Assembly (NCBI GenBank): GCA_003137095.1
Contig: PLET01000098.1
Coordinates: 1-35,476, forward strand
Length of the DNA stretch: 35,476 nucleotides
Direction: 5' to 3'
Origin: Gammaproteobacteria bacterium
GTDB taxonomy: Bacteria; Pseudomonadota; Gammaproteobacteria; Steroidobacterales; Steroidobacteraceae
Position 1 is the stretch's first letter. Each line of letters begins with the position of its first letter. The notes below the pieces were generated by a model. It did not search any database. It had not been told where the DNA came from and was given only the letters and a program-made list of their open reading frames with translations. Position numbers and translations under genes: made by a program. This document shows, piece after piece, positions 1 through 9,327 of the stretch.

Positions 1-497
1 CCCTGCGGCCCGCGCAGCACTTCGACACGATCCATGTCGAAGGTCTTCGGCAGCGTGTCATCGGGGTTGAAGCCGAGGGCTCGCATTTGTATCGGCGTGT
101 CGTCGATGTAGATGCCGGTGGTGCCGGCGCCGCCCGAGGAGGAGATGCCGCGGATGGAGATGGCGTTCGTGCCGGAGGTGTCGATGTTGACGCCGGGCGT
201 GAATCGCACGATGTCCTGGAAATCGCGAATACCCCGCTCATCGAGCGCGTCCTGGCTCAATGCCGTGATGGACAGCGGCACCCGGCTGATGCTCTCTTCG
301 CGTCGGGTGGCCGTGACCGTGATTTCCTGCAGTGCGTTGCCGCCGGCGGCGTTGTCCTCCTTCTCGGCGGCCGCATCGGCGGCGTGCGCGCGCCCGCTGA
401 GAATTGCGGCGCCCATGACGACGCCCGCGAGCGAGCCGGAAAGCAACAGGGTCCTGAAAACCGGCCGCGCGAGCGGCATGGAGTGGATTTTCGGCAT
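1..497 (-). CDS. TonB-dependent receptor, N-terminal part (cut by window start)
   Basis: Outer-membrane receptor for energised uptake of an unknown ligand. The reading frame is open from the ATG at 497 to the window edge, giving about 165 residues. It starts with a basic region and a hydrophobic signal segment ending near AHA-AD. It continues with the TonB-box-like stretch EITVTATRREES and the start of the plug domain (VPLSITALS, RDFQDIVRFTPGVN, SIRGIS, GIYIDDTPI, FDMDRVEVLRGPQG). This set is typical of the FecA/CirA-like receptors abundant in sphingomonads and Steroidobacter-like gammaproteobacteria. The substrate cannot be inferred because the barrel is missing. GGGGA lies five bases before the ATG and acts as ribosome binding site. 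Confidence 0.93.
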   Translation of the reverse strand, partial: MPKIHSMPLARPVFRTLLLSGSLAGVVMGAAILSGRAHAADAAAEKEDNAAGGNALQEITVTATRREESISRVPLSITALSQDALDERGIRDFQDIVRFTPGVNIDTSGTNAISIRGISSSGGAGTTGIYIDDTPIQMRALGFNPDDTLPKTFDMDRVEVLRGPQ

Positions 498-505
498 CGT
501 ATCCC

Positions 506-532
506 CGCGTTATATGAGTATATAAATACGCG
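506..532. promoter_or_regulatory. AT-rich interrupted palindrome just upstream of the receptor gene
   Basis: CGCGT-TATAT on the left and ATATA-(AAT)-ACGCG on the right form an imperfect inverted repeat, nine bases upstream of the receptor start codon. It stands out as an AT-rich core in a GC-rich region. On the minus strand it contains TATATA and TATAAC, which could be a -10 element or an operator for the receptor. The rest of 498-714, between the receptor and the next gene, shows nothing else recognisable. Confidence 0.3.
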
Positions 533-714
533 ACCGACACTAGCATCGCTGCTGCGCCCGTGCAACCGCCGGGGCATTATTGTATCTTTTCCGCATCATC
601 CGCCCGCAAGGGGCATGGCGCAGCGCGCAACGGACCCGCAAGCTCCTGAAGATCACGGCATGAGGTCATTCGCCGTCCCCGCTGTAGACTCGAAGGGAGT
701 CAACGGAGATTCCT

Positions 715-1116
715 GTGTCCCCATCCACGGTTTTCCTCGCGCGGCTCATCGGACTTTTCACGGTCCTGGTCGTGATCTGCCTTCTGGTGCGCGGAACGGC
801 AATCATCGACACCACGGTCTCGAACGCGCCGGTCATGCTGATCTATGCCGTCGTCAGCCTCGCACTCGGTATCGCGATGGTGTTGCGGCACAATATCTGG
901 TCGGGCGGCGCGTTGCCGGTGATCGTGACCGTGGTCGGATGGCTGATTCTGGCGAAAGGGCTGGTTCTATTGCTCCTCAAGCCCGAGGCGCTGGCCGGTC
1001 TGATCGAGGGTATCCACTTGGGTGAAAATCACACGGTGTATCTCGCGCCTGCCTTGGTGATCGGACTTTATCTGACATGGGCCGGCTTCCACGCTGATGT
1101 CCCGGATCGAAGATAG
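715..1116 (+). CDS. Small four-helix membrane protein, function unknown
   Basis: A 133-residue protein made almost entirely of hydrophobic segments, with about four predicted transmembrane helices near residues 5-28, 38-58, 67-88 and 105-127. I recognise no catalytic motif and cannot name the family. The GTG start at 715 is supported by GGAG at 705-708, seven bases upstream. The 3' end overlaps the start of the RidA-like gene by 20 bases, so the two are probably co-transcribed and translationally coupled. No function follows from the neighbours. Confidence 0.72.
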   Translation: MSPSTVFLARLIGLFTVLVVICLLVRGTAIIDTTVSNAPVMLIYAVVSLALGIAMVLRHNIWSGGALPVIVTVVGWLILAKGLVLLLLKPEALAGLIEGIHLGENHTVYLAPALVIGLYLTWAGFHADVPDRR

Positions 1117-1576
1117 GCTGCAAGCCCTCGGGCTGACGCTGCCGCCGCCCGCAGGCGTGATCCTTCCGTTCCAGTTCGTGCGCGTCGTTGGACATCGAGC
1201 GCTCATCTCGGGCCACGGGCCGCAGAATTCCGACGGATCCTTCACTTTGCCGTTGGGAAAGGTCGGACGCGAACTGACGGTGCAGCAGGGCTACACCGCC
1301 GCCCGAATGACCGGCCTGTCCATCCTTGGAAGCCTGCAACGCGCGCTCGGCAACCTCGATCGCATAGCCGCATGGTCTCGCGTATTCGGCATGGTCAACT
1401 CGGCCCCGGGTTTCGACCAGCAGCCGAGCGTCATGAACGGATTTTCCGATCTCATCCTGGAGCTGTTCGGGCCGGTGGTGGGTGCGCATTGCCGTAGTGC
1501 CGTGGGTCTCGCAGAACTGCCCTTCAATATCCCGGTCGAAATCGAAGGTGAAGTCGAACTTCTCCCCGACCGATGA
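1097..1576 (+). CDS. RidA/YjgF-like family protein
   Basis: A 159-residue single-domain protein of the YjgF/YER057c/UK114 superfamily, closest in pattern to the longer subfamily that begins RIEDRLQALGLTLPPP. Key stretches are the LISGHGPQ strand, the helix TAARMTGLSILGSLQRALGNLDRI, the pair RVFGMVNSAPGFDQQPSVMNGFSDLILELFG (split between strand and helix), and a C-terminal HCRSAVGLAELPFNIPVEIE region. RidA proteins deaminate reactive enamine/imine intermediates from PLP enzymes. Members of this longer subfamily often lack the RidA catalytic arginine context, so the reaction here is uncertain. It overlaps the preceding membrane-protein gene and lies in a cytosolic enzyme fold without a signal peptide. 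Confidence 0.85.
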   Translation: MSRIEDRLQALGLTLPPPAGVILPFQFVRVVGHRALISGHGPQNSDGSFTLPLGKVGRELTVQQGYTAARMTGLSILGSLQRALGNLDRIAAWSRVFGMVNSAPGFDQQPSVMNGFSDLILELFGPVVGAHCRSAVGLAELPFNIPVEIEGEVELLPDR

Positions 1577-1719
1577 GTCGCGGCGCTTCAGAGCGACGTC
1601 GGCAATGCCACCGCCGGCGCTTCCTCCGACGCATCGCGCTATGGTAGCGTTACGCGCGCTGGCTTAGAGCCCCAGGGGTGCTGGGCTCGGATTCGGGTCT
1701 CGACACGAGGATAATCACA

Positions 1720-2661
1720 ATGAGCATTTCATCTGCATCCGTGGGTTTTCGCATCGCGATCTGGTTGGGCGCCGAAGCTGCGCTGCTGGCTGCGGCGGGT
1801 GCCATGGCCGCCGATGCGCCGCCGCCTCAGATTCCCACCTGCGACAAGAAAATCGGCACCCTGGCGGTGACCGAACCGCAAAATCAATGGTGGACCGCGC
1901 TCAACCTGGACTCGCCGGCCGCGCTGATCAAGGTGTACGTGTCGCAGTCGAAGTGCTTCACACTGGTGGATCGCGGCAAGGGATTGCAGGCGGCCCAGGC
2001 CGAACGCCAGTTGGCGGCCAGCGGCGAGGAGCGTGTGGGTTCGAACATCGGCAAGGGTCAGATGAAGGCGGCCGACTACGTGCTCGTGCCCGATATCGCC
2101 AATCAGAATCGCAACTCCGGGGGCACCAACATCGGCGGCGCAATCGGCGCATTCCTGCCGCATGGCATCGGTGCGCTGGCGGGCGGCCTGAGTCTGAAAA
2201 GCAAGACCGCGGACGTGGTGCTGACGCTGACCGACGTGCGCTCGACCGAGCAGCTGGCATTGGAACAGGGCCATTCGAAGAAAACCGACCTGGGCTTTGG
2301 CGGCGGCGGCGGCGCCGGGTTCTTCGGCGGTTTCGCAGCTGGCGGCGCCAGCACTTACGCCAATACCGACATCGGCCAGGTCGTTGCTATGGCCTATCTC
2401 GATGCGTACATCAAGATCGTCAATGACATGAAGAGCGCCGCGCCCGACGCCAAGGCCGACAACGTGCAGCAGGCGGTCCGGATGGCGAAGCCCGGCAAGC
2501 TGTACGCCGAGTCGAACTTGAAATCCACCGTGGTACGCGACCTGGATCCCGGCATGATGCTCTATCCGACAGGCGACAAGATGGGCGTCTGGTGGAAGGT
2601 CACCGATGAACTCGGCAATGAAGGGTGGGCGGTGTCGACCAATTTCGAGCTGGCGCATTAG
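1720..2661 (+). CDS. Exported CsgG-like protein with C-terminal SH3-like region
   Basis: A 313-residue protein with a signal peptide (hydrophobic to about residue 30, ending AMAADA). The core resembles the CsgG/HfaB lipoprotein-pore family: a strand 'KIGTLAVTEPQ', 'KCFTLVDRGKGLQAAQAERQLAASGE', a 'KAADYVLVPDI' strand, a glycine-rich stretch, and 'TADVVLTLTDVRSTEQLALEQGHSKKTD'. It lacks a lipobox cysteine, so it is probably periplasmic and not a CsgG pore proper. The last ~65 residues (YAESNLKSTVVRDLDPGMM...WWKVTDELGNEGWAVSTNF) look like a bacterial SH3 domain. I prefer the ATG at 1720, preceded by GAGG ten bases upstream, over a GTG at 1678. No curli genes are nearby; function unknown. Confidence 0.75.
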   Translation: MSISSASVGFRIAIWLGAEAALLAAAGAMAADAPPPQIPTCDKKIGTLAVTEPQNQWWTALNLDSPAALIKVYVSQSKCFTLVDRGKGLQAAQAERQLAASGEERVGSNIGKGQMKAADYVLVPDIANQNRNSGGTNIGGAIGAFLPHGIGALAGGLSLKSKTADVVLTLTDVRSTEQLALEQGHSKKTDLGFGGGGGAGFFGGFAAGGASTYANTDIGQVVAMAYLDAYIKIVNDMKSAAPDAKADNVQQAVRMAKPGKLYAESNLKSTVVRDLDPGMMLYPTGDKMGVWWKVTDELGNEGWAVSTNFELAH

Positions 2662-2668
2662 CGCAAAT

Positions 2669-2691
2669 CGCCGGCGCTCCGGTCGCCGGCG
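2669..2691. terminator. GC-rich hairpin between convergent genes, possible terminator
   Basis: CGCCGGCG at 2669-2676 pairs with CGCCGGCG at 2684-2691 across a seven-base loop, in the 48-base gap between the CsgG-like gene and the convergent cysA. There is no T tract, so the terminator call rests only on stem strength and position. Confidence 0.35.
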
Positions 2692-2709
2692 CTTCAGCGG
2701 CTCCCGCGA

Positions 2710-3774
2710 TCAATCCGCCGGGATCCCGGCCGGATAGATCTGCCAGCGCCTGAACTTCAGGTTCACAGCTTCACCGACGCCGAAGCGCTCGGCCTCGTGG
2801 CGTTCGCGGCTGATTTCCGCTTCCAGCGGCGGATGCGCCTTGCGGCCCTCGGCTTGCAGCTCCAGCCGCACCACCGGGCCGATGACGCGCACGGTAAGCA
2901 CCGTTGCGGGCCATCCGCCGGCACCGCGTCCGACATCGATCTCGTGCGGTCGTATCAACGCAATGCTTCCCGCGGTGCTTGCCGCCGCATCCGCGGAGAT
3001 GTCGATGGGACCCAGGTGCGCGCGGCCCTCGCGCATCTGCACGGCCACCTCGTTGACCTGCCCCAGGAAGCGATGCACGAAGGCCGACGTCGGCAGATCG
3101 TACACCTCGCCGGGAACGCCCAGTTGCTCGATCCTGCCGCGGTTCAGCACCACGATGGTGTCGGCCACCTCGATGGCCTCCTGCTGATCGTGGGTGACGA
3201 AGATGCTGGTGAAGTGCAATTCATCGTGCAGCCGGCGCAGCCAGCGGCGCAGTTCGTGACGCACCTGGGTGTCGAGTGCGCCGAACGGCTCGTCGAGCAG
3301 CAGCACGTCCGGATCGACGGCGAGTGCGCGCGCCAGCGCGACGCGCTGCCGTTGGCCGCCGGACAGCTGCGCCGGGTAGCGGCCGCCCGCCCATTCGAGC
3401 TGCACCAGTTCGAGCAGCGACTCGACTTTCCGACTGATCAGTGCACCGGGCGGCCGTTCGGCGCGCGGCTTGACCTTGAGGCCGAAGGCCACGTTCTCGA
3501 AAACCGTCATGTGCGAGAACAGGGCGTAGTGCTGGAACACGAAGCCCACCTTGCGCTCGCGCACCGGGCGAAAGGTGGCGTCGCGCCCGTCGAACAGCAC
3601 CTGGCCCGCGTCCGGGATCTCAAGGCCCGCGATGATCCGCAGCAGCGTCGTCTTGCCGCAGCCAGACGGGCCGAGCAGCGCCAGCAATGCACCCGAGGGC
3701 ACATCGAGGTCGATGTTCTCGACGGCCGCAAATTCGCCGAATCGCTTGCCGATTCCGCGCAATGCGATGCTCAT
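2710..3774 (-). CDS. cysA: Sulfate/thiosulfate ABC transporter ATP-binding protein CysA
   Basis: ATPase of the sulfate/thiosulfate importer, 354 residues, the usual length. Visible motifs: Walker [10 protein letters not shown] (35-43), Q-loop in FVFQHYALF, signature [15 protein letters not shown], Walker [13 protein letters not shown] and switch histidine in IFVTHDQ. A C-terminal ~110-residue regulatory/TOBE-like region follows. The start chosen (MSIALRGIG) overlaps the cysW stop by four bases (ATGA). It is the last gene of cysB-sbp-cysTWA and drives import through the CysT/CysW pore in the inner membrane. CysA proteins are distinguished from other MalK-like ATPases mainly by context, which is unambiguous here. 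Confidence 0.97.
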   Translation of the reverse strand: MSIALRGIGKRFGEFAAVENIDLDVPSGALLALLGPSGCGKTTLLRIIAGLEIPDAGQVLFDGRDATFRPVRERKVGFVFQHYALFSHMTVFENVAFGLKVKPRAERPPGALISRKVESLLELVQLEWAGGRYPAQLSGGQRQRVALARALAVDPDVLLLDEPFGALDTQVRHELRRWLRRLHDELHFTSIFVTHDQQEAIEVADTIVVLNRGRIEQLGVPGEVYDLPTSAFVHRFLGQVNEVAVQMREGRAHLGPIDISADAAASTAGSIALIRPHEIDVGRGAGGWPATVLTVRVIGPVVRLELQAEGRKAHPPLEAEISRERHEAERFGVGEAVNLKFRRWQIYPAGIPAD

Positions 3775-4694
3775 GTCTTCGCCCTCCGGCCCCGATCGCG
3801 CCGCGGCAGCGCCGTGCGGCGCAATTCGGGCTGCCGCCATTCGAGGATGCTCTTGCCCGCCAGCGTTGCGAGCGCCAACAGTGCGAGCAGCGACGCCACG
3901 GCGAAGGCGGCGGTGTAGTTGTATTCGTTGTAGAGGATCTCGACGTGCAGCGGCATGGTGTTGGTCAGGCCGCGAATGTGCCCGGAGACCACCGACACGG
4001 CGCCGAATTCGCCCATGGCCCGGGCATTGCACAGCAGGATGCCGTACAACAGGCCCCAGCGGATGTTCGGCAGAGTCACGCGCAGGAACGTCTGCCAGCC
4101 CGTGGCGCCCAGCGACAATGCGGTTTCCTCGTCGTCCTTGCCCTGTGCCTGCATCACCGGAATGAGTTCGCGGGCGACGAACGGAAAAGTGACGAACACG
4201 GTCGCGAGCACGATGCCCGGCAGCGCGAACACGATGCGCAGATTGTGCGCCTGCAGAAACGGGCCGAACCAGCCATGCGCGCCGAACAGCAGGATGAACA
4301 CCAGTCCGGCGATCACCGGCGATACCGCGAACGGCAGGTCGATGAGGGTGATCAGGGTGCTCTTGCCGCGAAACTCGAATTTGGCGATGGCCCAGGCCGC
4401 CGTCAACCCGAACACCACGTTCAACGGCACCGCGATCAACGCCACCAGCAGCGTCAGCTTGATCGCGGACCAGGCCATCGGATTCGATATCGCCGCGAGA
4501 TAGGCGCCGAAGCCCTTCGCCAGGGACTGTACGAACACCACGATCAGGGGCAATGCCACGAACAGTGTGAGAAAGCCGAGCGCCAAAACGATGAGCAGGA
4601 GCCGCGCAAGCGCCGCGCTCCCCGCGGGGCGGCGCCCCCGCCGCGCGCGCAGCTCAGCTGTGGTGTCGGTCGTGTCCGCAGCCGATCCGATCAT
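3771..4694 (-). CDS. cysW: Sulfate ABC transporter permease CysW
   Basis: Inner-membrane permease, 307 residues with about six transmembrane helices after a ~40-residue polar N-terminus. The BPD-transport EAA loop is visible as [22 protein letters not shown], and [16 protein letters not shown] is characteristic of CysW. Start [10 protein letters not shown] overlaps the end of cysT (ATGA at 4691-4694), and its own stop overlaps cysA in the same way, so the three transporter genes are translationally coupled. It pairs with CysT to form the heterodimeric pore. An upstream in-frame extension to 4967 lies wholly inside cysT and was discarded. Confidence 0.97.
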   Translation of the reverse strand: MIGSAADTTDTTAELRARRGRRPAGSAALARLLLIVLALGFLTLFVALPLIVVFVQSLAKGFGAYLAAISNPMAWSAIKLTLLVALIAVPLNVVFGLTAAWAIAKFEFRGKSTLITLIDLPFAVSPVIAGLVFILLFGAHGWFGPFLQAHNLRIVFALPGIVLATVFVTFPFVARELIPVMQAQGKDDEETALSLGATGWQTFLRVTLPNIRWGLLYGILLCNARAMGEFGAVSVVSGHIRGLTNTMPLHVEILYNEYNYTAAFAVASLLALLALATLAGKSILEWRQPELRRTALPRRDRGRRAKT

Positions 4695-5548
4695 CGACCA
4701 CCATGGCGGGAGAGCGTCCAGGCCTGCAGCGCATTGATGCCCAGCATCAGCAGAAAGGAAAGCACCAGCATGACCACGGCGATGGCGGTGGCTCCGGCAT
4801 AGTCGTACTGCTCCAGTTCGGTGACGATCAGCAGCGGGGCGATTTCGGATTTCATCGGCATGTTGCCCGCGATGAATATCACCGAGCCGTACTCGCCGAC
4901 GGCCCGCGCGAATGCCAGCGCAAAGCCGGTGAGCAGTGCCGGCCACAGGGCGGGCATGATCACCCACAGAAAGGTTTGCCGCGCGGTTGCGCCGAGCGTG
5001 GCGGCTGCCTGTTCCACCTCCTTGTCGAGGTCCTCGAGCACCGGCTGCAGGGTCCGTACCACGAATGGCAGGCCGATGAAGGTCAGTGCGACCACCACGC
5101 CGAGTGGGGTGAAGGCCACCTGAATTCCCCAGGGACGCAGCAGCTGTCCGAGCCAGCCGTTCGGGGCGTACAGCGCCGTGAGCGCGATGCCAGCCACCGC
5201 CGTGGGCAGCGCGAACGGCAGGTCCACCATGGCGTCGACCAGCCGCCGGAACGGAAACGTGTAGCGCACCAGCACCCAGGCGACCAGCAACCCGAAGGCC
5301 GCGTTGATCGTGGCCGCGATGGCCGCGGCGCCGAAGCTCAGACGCAGGCTCGCGAGCACCCGCGGCGTCGACACCACCGCCCAGAAGTGTCCCCAGCCCA
5401 ACCCGAAACTGCGGATGAAGGTGGCCGACAGGGGAATCAGCACGATCAACGACAGGTACAGCATGGTGAATCCGAGGGTGAGCCCGAATCCGGGAATGAC
5501 CCGCCCAGCCCTGACCCCGGGGTTGATTGCCGCGACGGGCGTAGCCAT
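4691..5548 (-). CDS. cysT: Sulfate ABC transporter permease CysT (CysU)
   Basis: Second permease of the sulfate importer, 285 residues, with about six hydrophobic helices. The EAA loop reads [23 protein letters not shown], and the CysT-type stretch [21 protein letters not shown] follows. Start MATPVAAI at 5548 is chosen because AGAGGA lies seven bases upstream; an earlier TTG at 5566 has no such site. It follows sbp after about 34 bases and overlaps cysW by four. Localised in the inner membrane, receiving sulfate from the periplasmic Sbp protein. Confidence 0.97.
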   Translation of the reverse strand: MATPVAAINPGVRAGRVIPGFGLTLGFTMLYLSLIVLIPLSATFIRSFGLGWGHFWAVVSTPRVLASLRLSFGAAAIAATINAAFGLLVAWVLVRYTFPFRRLVDAMVDLPFALPTAVAGIALTALYAPNGWLGQLLRPWGIQVAFTPLGVVVALTFIGLPFVVRTLQPVLEDLDKEVEQAAATLGATARQTFLWVIMPALWPALLTGFALAFARAVGEYGSVIFIAGNMPMKSEIAPLLIVTELEQYDYAGATAIAVVMLVLSFLLMLGINALQAWTLSRHGGR

Positions 5549-5582
5549 GGTGGTCCTCTGCAGCAAAGAGAATTAGGCGGGT

Positions 5583-6644
5583 TTACTGCCCGTAAATTCT
5601 ATCGAAAGTACCATGGTCCGCGAAATGCGTGGCCTGGGCCCGGGTCCAGCCGCCGAAAACCGCGTCGATGGTCACCAGCGGAATGCTGGCAAACGTCTTC
5701 GTGTACTTGGCGGCGATCTGCGGATCCCGCGGCCGATAGTAATGCCGCGCGACGAGTTCCTGGCCTTCCTTGCTGTACAGGTGCTTCAGGTACTCCTCGG
5801 CGACCTTGCGCGTGCCGTGCCGGTCCACGATCTTGTCCACCACGCTGACCGGCGGCTCCGCGAGAATGCTGAGCGACGGGGCGACGATCTCCACCTTGTC
5901 GGGGCCGAACTCCTTGACGGCGAGGAAAGCCTCGTTCTCCCAGGCGAGCAGCACATCGCCGATGCCGCGCTCTACGAAGGTGACCGTCGAGCCGCGGGCA
6001 CCGGAGTCGAGCACCGGGACGTTCTTGTACAGCCTCTTCACGAAGGCCTCGGCCGACGCATCGCTGCCGCCGGGCTGCTTCAACGCGAAGGCCCAGGCGG
6101 CCAGGTAATTCCAGCGTGCCCCGCCGGAGGTTTTCGGATTGGGCGTGATCACCGCCACGCCCGGCCTGACCAGATCGCCCCAGTCACGGATGTTCTTCGG
6201 GTTGCCCTTGCGCACCAGGAAGACGATGGTCGAGGTGTAGGGCGTGCTGTTGTAGGGCAGCCGCTGCTGCCAATCCGCCGGGATCAAATGACCCTGGGCC
6301 GCCAGCGAATCGATGTCGTAGGCCAGCCCGAGCGTCACCACGTCGGCCTCCAGGCCGTCGATCACCGAGCGCGCCTGTTTTCCCGAGCCGCCGTTGCTCT
6401 GATTGACGGCGAGCGTGTCGCCGGTCTTGTTCTTCCAGTAGGCGGCGAAAACGGCGTTGTAGTCCTCGTACAGCTCGCGCGTCGGATCATAGGAGACGTT
6501 CAGCAGCGTGATGTCGGCGGCGCGTATGGCGGGTGCCGCCACCAACGCGGCCGCGAGCGCCAGCCACGCCGCCGGGCGCATCGTCCAAGGCGCCCGGCGG
6601 CGCTGTTCCCTTGGACGCAGATCGGGAATGACGGCTGTGCTCAT
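5583..6644 (-). CDS. sbp: Periplasmic sulfate-binding protein Sbp
   Basis: Soluble receptor that delivers sulfate to CysT/CysW. The family signature is clear: [83 protein letters not shown] and HYYRPRD. With the ATG at 6644 it has 353 residues and a long arginine-rich n-region (REQRRRAPW) before the hydrophobic signal core ending AIRA-AD. An internal ATG at 6581 would give 332 residues, nearer the usual ~330, but lacks a ribosome binding site at a suitable distance. The 6644 start lies one base after the cysB stop codon region, implying coupling to cysB. Confidence 0.95.
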   Translation of the reverse strand: MSTAVIPDLRPREQRRRAPWTMRPAAWLALAAALVAAPAIRAADITLLNVSYDPTRELYEDYNAVFAAYWKNKTGDTLAVNQSNGGSGKQARSVIDGLEADVVTLGLAYDIDSLAAQGHLIPADWQQRLPYNSTPYTSTIVFLVRKGNPKNIRDWGDLVRPGVAVITPNPKTSGGARWNYLAAWAFALKQPGGSDASAEAFVKRLYKNVPVLDSGARGSTVTFVERGIGDVLLAWENEAFLAVKEFGPDKVEIVAPSLSILAEPPVSVVDKIVDRHGTRKVAEEYLKHLYSKEGQELVARHYYRPRDPQIAAKYTKTFASIPLVTIDAVFGGWTRAQATHFADHGTFDRIYGQ

Positions 6645-6647
6645 CGA

Positions 6648-7631
6648 TCAGGGCAGGTCGCGCACCGGCACGTGCAGGTCGTCCAATATGCGATCCACCT
6701 CCTCCTGCGTCTCGAGCTTCTCGGTTTCGCGCACCAGCTTGCGCGGCAGATGCGGCGCCAGCAATTCAATGAACTCGTACATGTAGGCGCGCAGCAGGGC
6801 GCTGCGGCGAAAGCCGATCCAGGTCGTGTGGCCTTCGAACAGATGCGTCGCATCGAGCACCACCAGATCGGAGTCCGTGACCGGGTCGATGGCGACGCTC
6901 GCCAGGATTCCCACGCCGAGGCCGATGCGCACATAGGTCTTGATCACATCCGAATCGCGCGCCGTGAGCGCCACGTCGAGCGACAGCCCGGCGGTCTCGA
7001 ACAGCGCCGGCAGCGAGGAGCGCCCGGAGAAGCTGAACACATACGTGACGATCGGATGCTCGGCGAGCTTCTTGAGGGTCAGCTTGCCGGCGGCGGCCAG
7101 CGGATGGCCGCGCGGCACCACCACGGCGCGATGCCAGCGGTATACCGGCAGCCGCACCAGATGCGGAAACAGCTCCTCGGAGCCGGTGGCGATGGCGAAG
7201 TCCACCCGGTCGCGCGCCACCAGTTCGGCAATCTGTTCGGAGGTGCCCTGGTGCAGGTGCAGGCGAACCTTGGGATAGCGGGTGCGAAACGCGCGGATAA
7301 CCTGCGGCAGCACGTAGCGGGCCTGGGTATGGGTGGTCGCAATCGACAGGCTGCCGCCGTCCGCCTTGCGCAACTCTGCCGAGGTGCGGCGGATGTTTTG
7401 CATCTCGCGCAGGATGCTGCTCGCGCGGGCGATGATCTCCTCGCCCGCGGCGGTGGTACGCGTGAGCGCCCGGCCTTCACGCTCGAACAGCTGAAATCCG
7501 AGCTCCTCCTCCAGCAGCTTCAGCTGCCGGCTCACGCCGGGTTGGGAGGTATGCAGCTGACGCGCAGCCGCGGTGATGTTCAGACCGTTTTCGTGCACTG
7601 CGACCAAATAGCGCAATTGTTGGAACTTCAT
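6648..7631 (-). CDS. cysB: LysR-family regulator CysB
   Basis: Transcription factor of cysteine and sulfate assimilation, 327 residues (CysB is usually ~324). The N-terminal winged helix-turn-helix is MKFQQLRYLVAVHENGLNITAAARQLHTSQPGVSRQLKLLEEELG (in two blocks), followed by the effector domain with ATTHTQARYVLP, which lines the sulfate/N-acetylserine pocket in CysB/Cbl. CysB and its paralogue Cbl cannot be separated with certainty; length and position as first gene of the transporter operon favour CysB. I start at 7631 (MKFQQL), the usual N-terminus, not at the upstream TTG/CTG-type alternatives. It probably acts on the divergent region shared with cysG. Confidence 0.93.
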   Translation of the reverse strand: MKFQQLRYLVAVHENGLNITAAARQLHTSQPGVSRQLKLLEEELGFQLFEREGRALTRTTAAGEEIIARASSILREMQNIRRTSAELRKADGGSLSIATTHTQARYVLPQVIRAFRTRYPKVRLHLHQGTSEQIAELVARDRVDFAIATGSEELFPHLVRLPVYRWHRAVVVPRGHPLAAAGKLTLKKLAEHPIVTYVFSFSGRSSLPALFETAGLSLDVALTARDSDVIKTYVRIGLGVGILASVAIDPVTDSDLVVLDATHLFEGHTTWIGFRRSALLRAYMYEFIELLAPHLPRKLVRETEKLETQEEVDRILDDLHVPVRDLP

Positions 7632-7890
7632 GAGCCTGACCTGCACATCTTGGCTAGTATCGGGGCTTGGCGCCCCGCCTCGCTATGACGAATTGGCATG
7701 TGCTCATACACTTTGGTTCGTTTCGTGCGGTCCGGGTGTCGCCTATAGTTTCGCCTCTTTTCAGGCAAACTTGGCGCGAAAAACCCACCTGTCCTACCCT
7801 ACAATAGCCTGCACGACAGCGGTTTTCCCAGCATCGGCTGTGCTCCCGGTAGCAGCGCCGCAAATCGGGCAATCTTGAGCAATTAGGCCC
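7632..7890. promoter_or_regulatory. Divergent cysB/cysG promoter region
   Basis: This 259-base gap separates the minus-strand cysB operon from plus-strand cysG and must hold both promoters. TACAAT at 7800-7805 is a plausible -10 for cysG, but no good -35 sits at 16-18 bases. CysB sites are degenerate and I cannot point to one with confidence. No coding frame with a ribosome site is seen. Confidence 0.45.
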
Positions 7891-9315
7891 ATGAGATATT
7901 TCCCGGTTTTCTTCAATCTCGACGCGAAGAAGGTCCTGGTCGTCGGCGCCGGCCAGGTCGCGTTGCGCAAGGTGTGCCTGCTGGAGCGCACCGCCGCGGC
8001 CATCACGGTGGTGGCGCCGCAGGTCGCCCCGGAACTGATGCAGCGCGCGACCGCAGGGCGGCTGCAAGTGGCCATGCGGGAATTCGCGCCGTCCGACCTG
8101 GACGGCGCCCGGCTGGTGATCGTCGCGACGCCGCGCCGCGCCGTCAATCGCTGGGTCGCCAAGCTGTGCGAGGCGCGGGGCATCGCGGTGAACGTGGTCG
8201 ATGATGCCGGTGCGTCCGGTTTCATCGTGCCGGCCATCATCGACCGCGATCCGGTGCTGGTCGCGGTCTCGACCGCGGGTGCATCGCCGGTGTTGGCGCG
8301 CCGGCTGCGCGAGCGCCTCGAGGCATTCATTCCGCGGGGATTCGGCGAGCTGGCGTCGTGGCTGCGGGAATTGCGTGCCGCGGCCATCGACAAGCTGCGC
8401 GGCAGCGATCAGCGCCGCCGGTTCTTCGAGACCCTGATCGACGGACCCGCGGCGCGCCGCTTTCTTGCGGGCGACCGGCGCGGCGCACTGCGCATTGCGC
8501 AGACGCTGCTGGCGACCACCGCGAGCAGCGCTCCCGCCCACGGCGAAGTCACCCTGGTGGGCGCGGGACCGGGCGATCCCGAACTGCTCACCCTCAAGGC
8601 GCTGCGCGTGCTGCAGGACGCCGACGTGATTCTGCACGACCGCCTGGTGTCCGCCGAAATTCTCGATCTGGCGCGGCGCGATGCCGAGCGCGTCTGCGTC
8701 GGGAAGTCGGCCGGTGCCGGCAGCACCGCGCAGCAGGAGATCAACGAGCTGCTGGTGCACCACGCAAAGCTCGGCAGGCGCGTGGTGCGCCTGAAGGGCG
8801 GCGATCCCTTCGTGTTCGGCCGCGGCGGCGAGGAGCTGCAAGCACTGGCCGGCGCCGGCATCGATTTTTCGGTGGTACCCGGGGTCACGGCCGCCGCGGG
8901 CTGCGCCGCGTATGCCGGGATCCCCCTGACGCATCGGGATCATGCCCACGGCGTGACCTTCGTGACCGGCCATGTCGTGGCCGGCGACGGGGAAAATCGC
9001 GAGCCGGACTGGCGGTCGCTGTCCCTGCCACAGCATACCGTGGTGTTTTACATGGGATTGGGCCGGTTGGAGCACATCGTCGCCCGCCTGATCGCACACG
9101 GTGCGCCCGCCGCCCGGCCGGCGGCCGTGATTGCGCAGGGCACCACTGCGCAGCAGCGCGTGGTACGGGCGACGCTCGCCACCCTGCAAGGCGCCTGCGC
9201 CGGCATGCAATTGCAATCACCCGCCCTGCTGGTGGTGGGCGACGTGGTGGCGTTGCACGATGCCCTCGCCTGGTTCAACCCTGCTGCGGACGAGCGCGCC
9301 GCCCGCAGCGCTTAG
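7891..9315 (+). CDS. cysG: Siroheme synthase CysG (trifunctional)
   Basis: Makes siroheme, the cofactor of sulfite and nitrite reductases, from uroporphyrinogen III. The 474 residues hold both halves of CysG. The N-terminal dehydrogenase/ferrochelatase (NAD site VVGAGQVALRK near 17-27, the dimerisation region to ~210) is followed by the SAM-dependent uroporphyrinogen methyltransferase (LVGAGPGDPELLTLKALR, DVILHDRLV, RLKGGDPFVFGRGGEE, VPGVTAAAGCAAYAGIPLTHR). It reads divergently from cysB, which suggests control by sulfur status. The next gene, an NADP reductase, starts 12 bases after the stop. No sulfite reductase gene is in this window. Confidence 0.97.
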   Translation: MRYFPVFFNLDAKKVLVVGAGQVALRKVCLLERTAAAITVVAPQVAPELMQRATAGRLQVAMREFAPSDLDGARLVIVATPRRAVNRWVAKLCEARGIAVNVVDDAGASGFIVPAIIDRDPVLVAVSTAGASPVLARRLRERLEAFIPRGFGELASWLRELRAAAIDKLRGSDQRRRFFETLIDGPAARRFLAGDRRGALRIAQTLLATTASSAPAHGEVTLVGAGPGDPELLTLKALRVLQDADVILHDRLVSAEILDLARRDAERVCVGKSAGAGSTAQQEINELLVHHAKLGRRVVRLKGGDPFVFGRGGEELQALAGAGIDFSVVPGVTAAAGCAAYAGIPLTHRDHAHGVTFVTGHVVAGDGENREPDWRSLSLPQHTVVFYMGLGRLEHIVARLIAHGAPAARPAAVIAQGTTAQQRVVRATLATLQGACAGMQLQSPALLVVGDVVALHDALAWFNPAADERAARSA

Positions 9316-9327
9316 CATCGAGGACTC

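Noticed and set aside
87-1025. 312-residue plus-strand frame at the window start
   Set aside because: Lies antisense to the TonB receptor and out of frame with the membrane protein; low-complexity composition.
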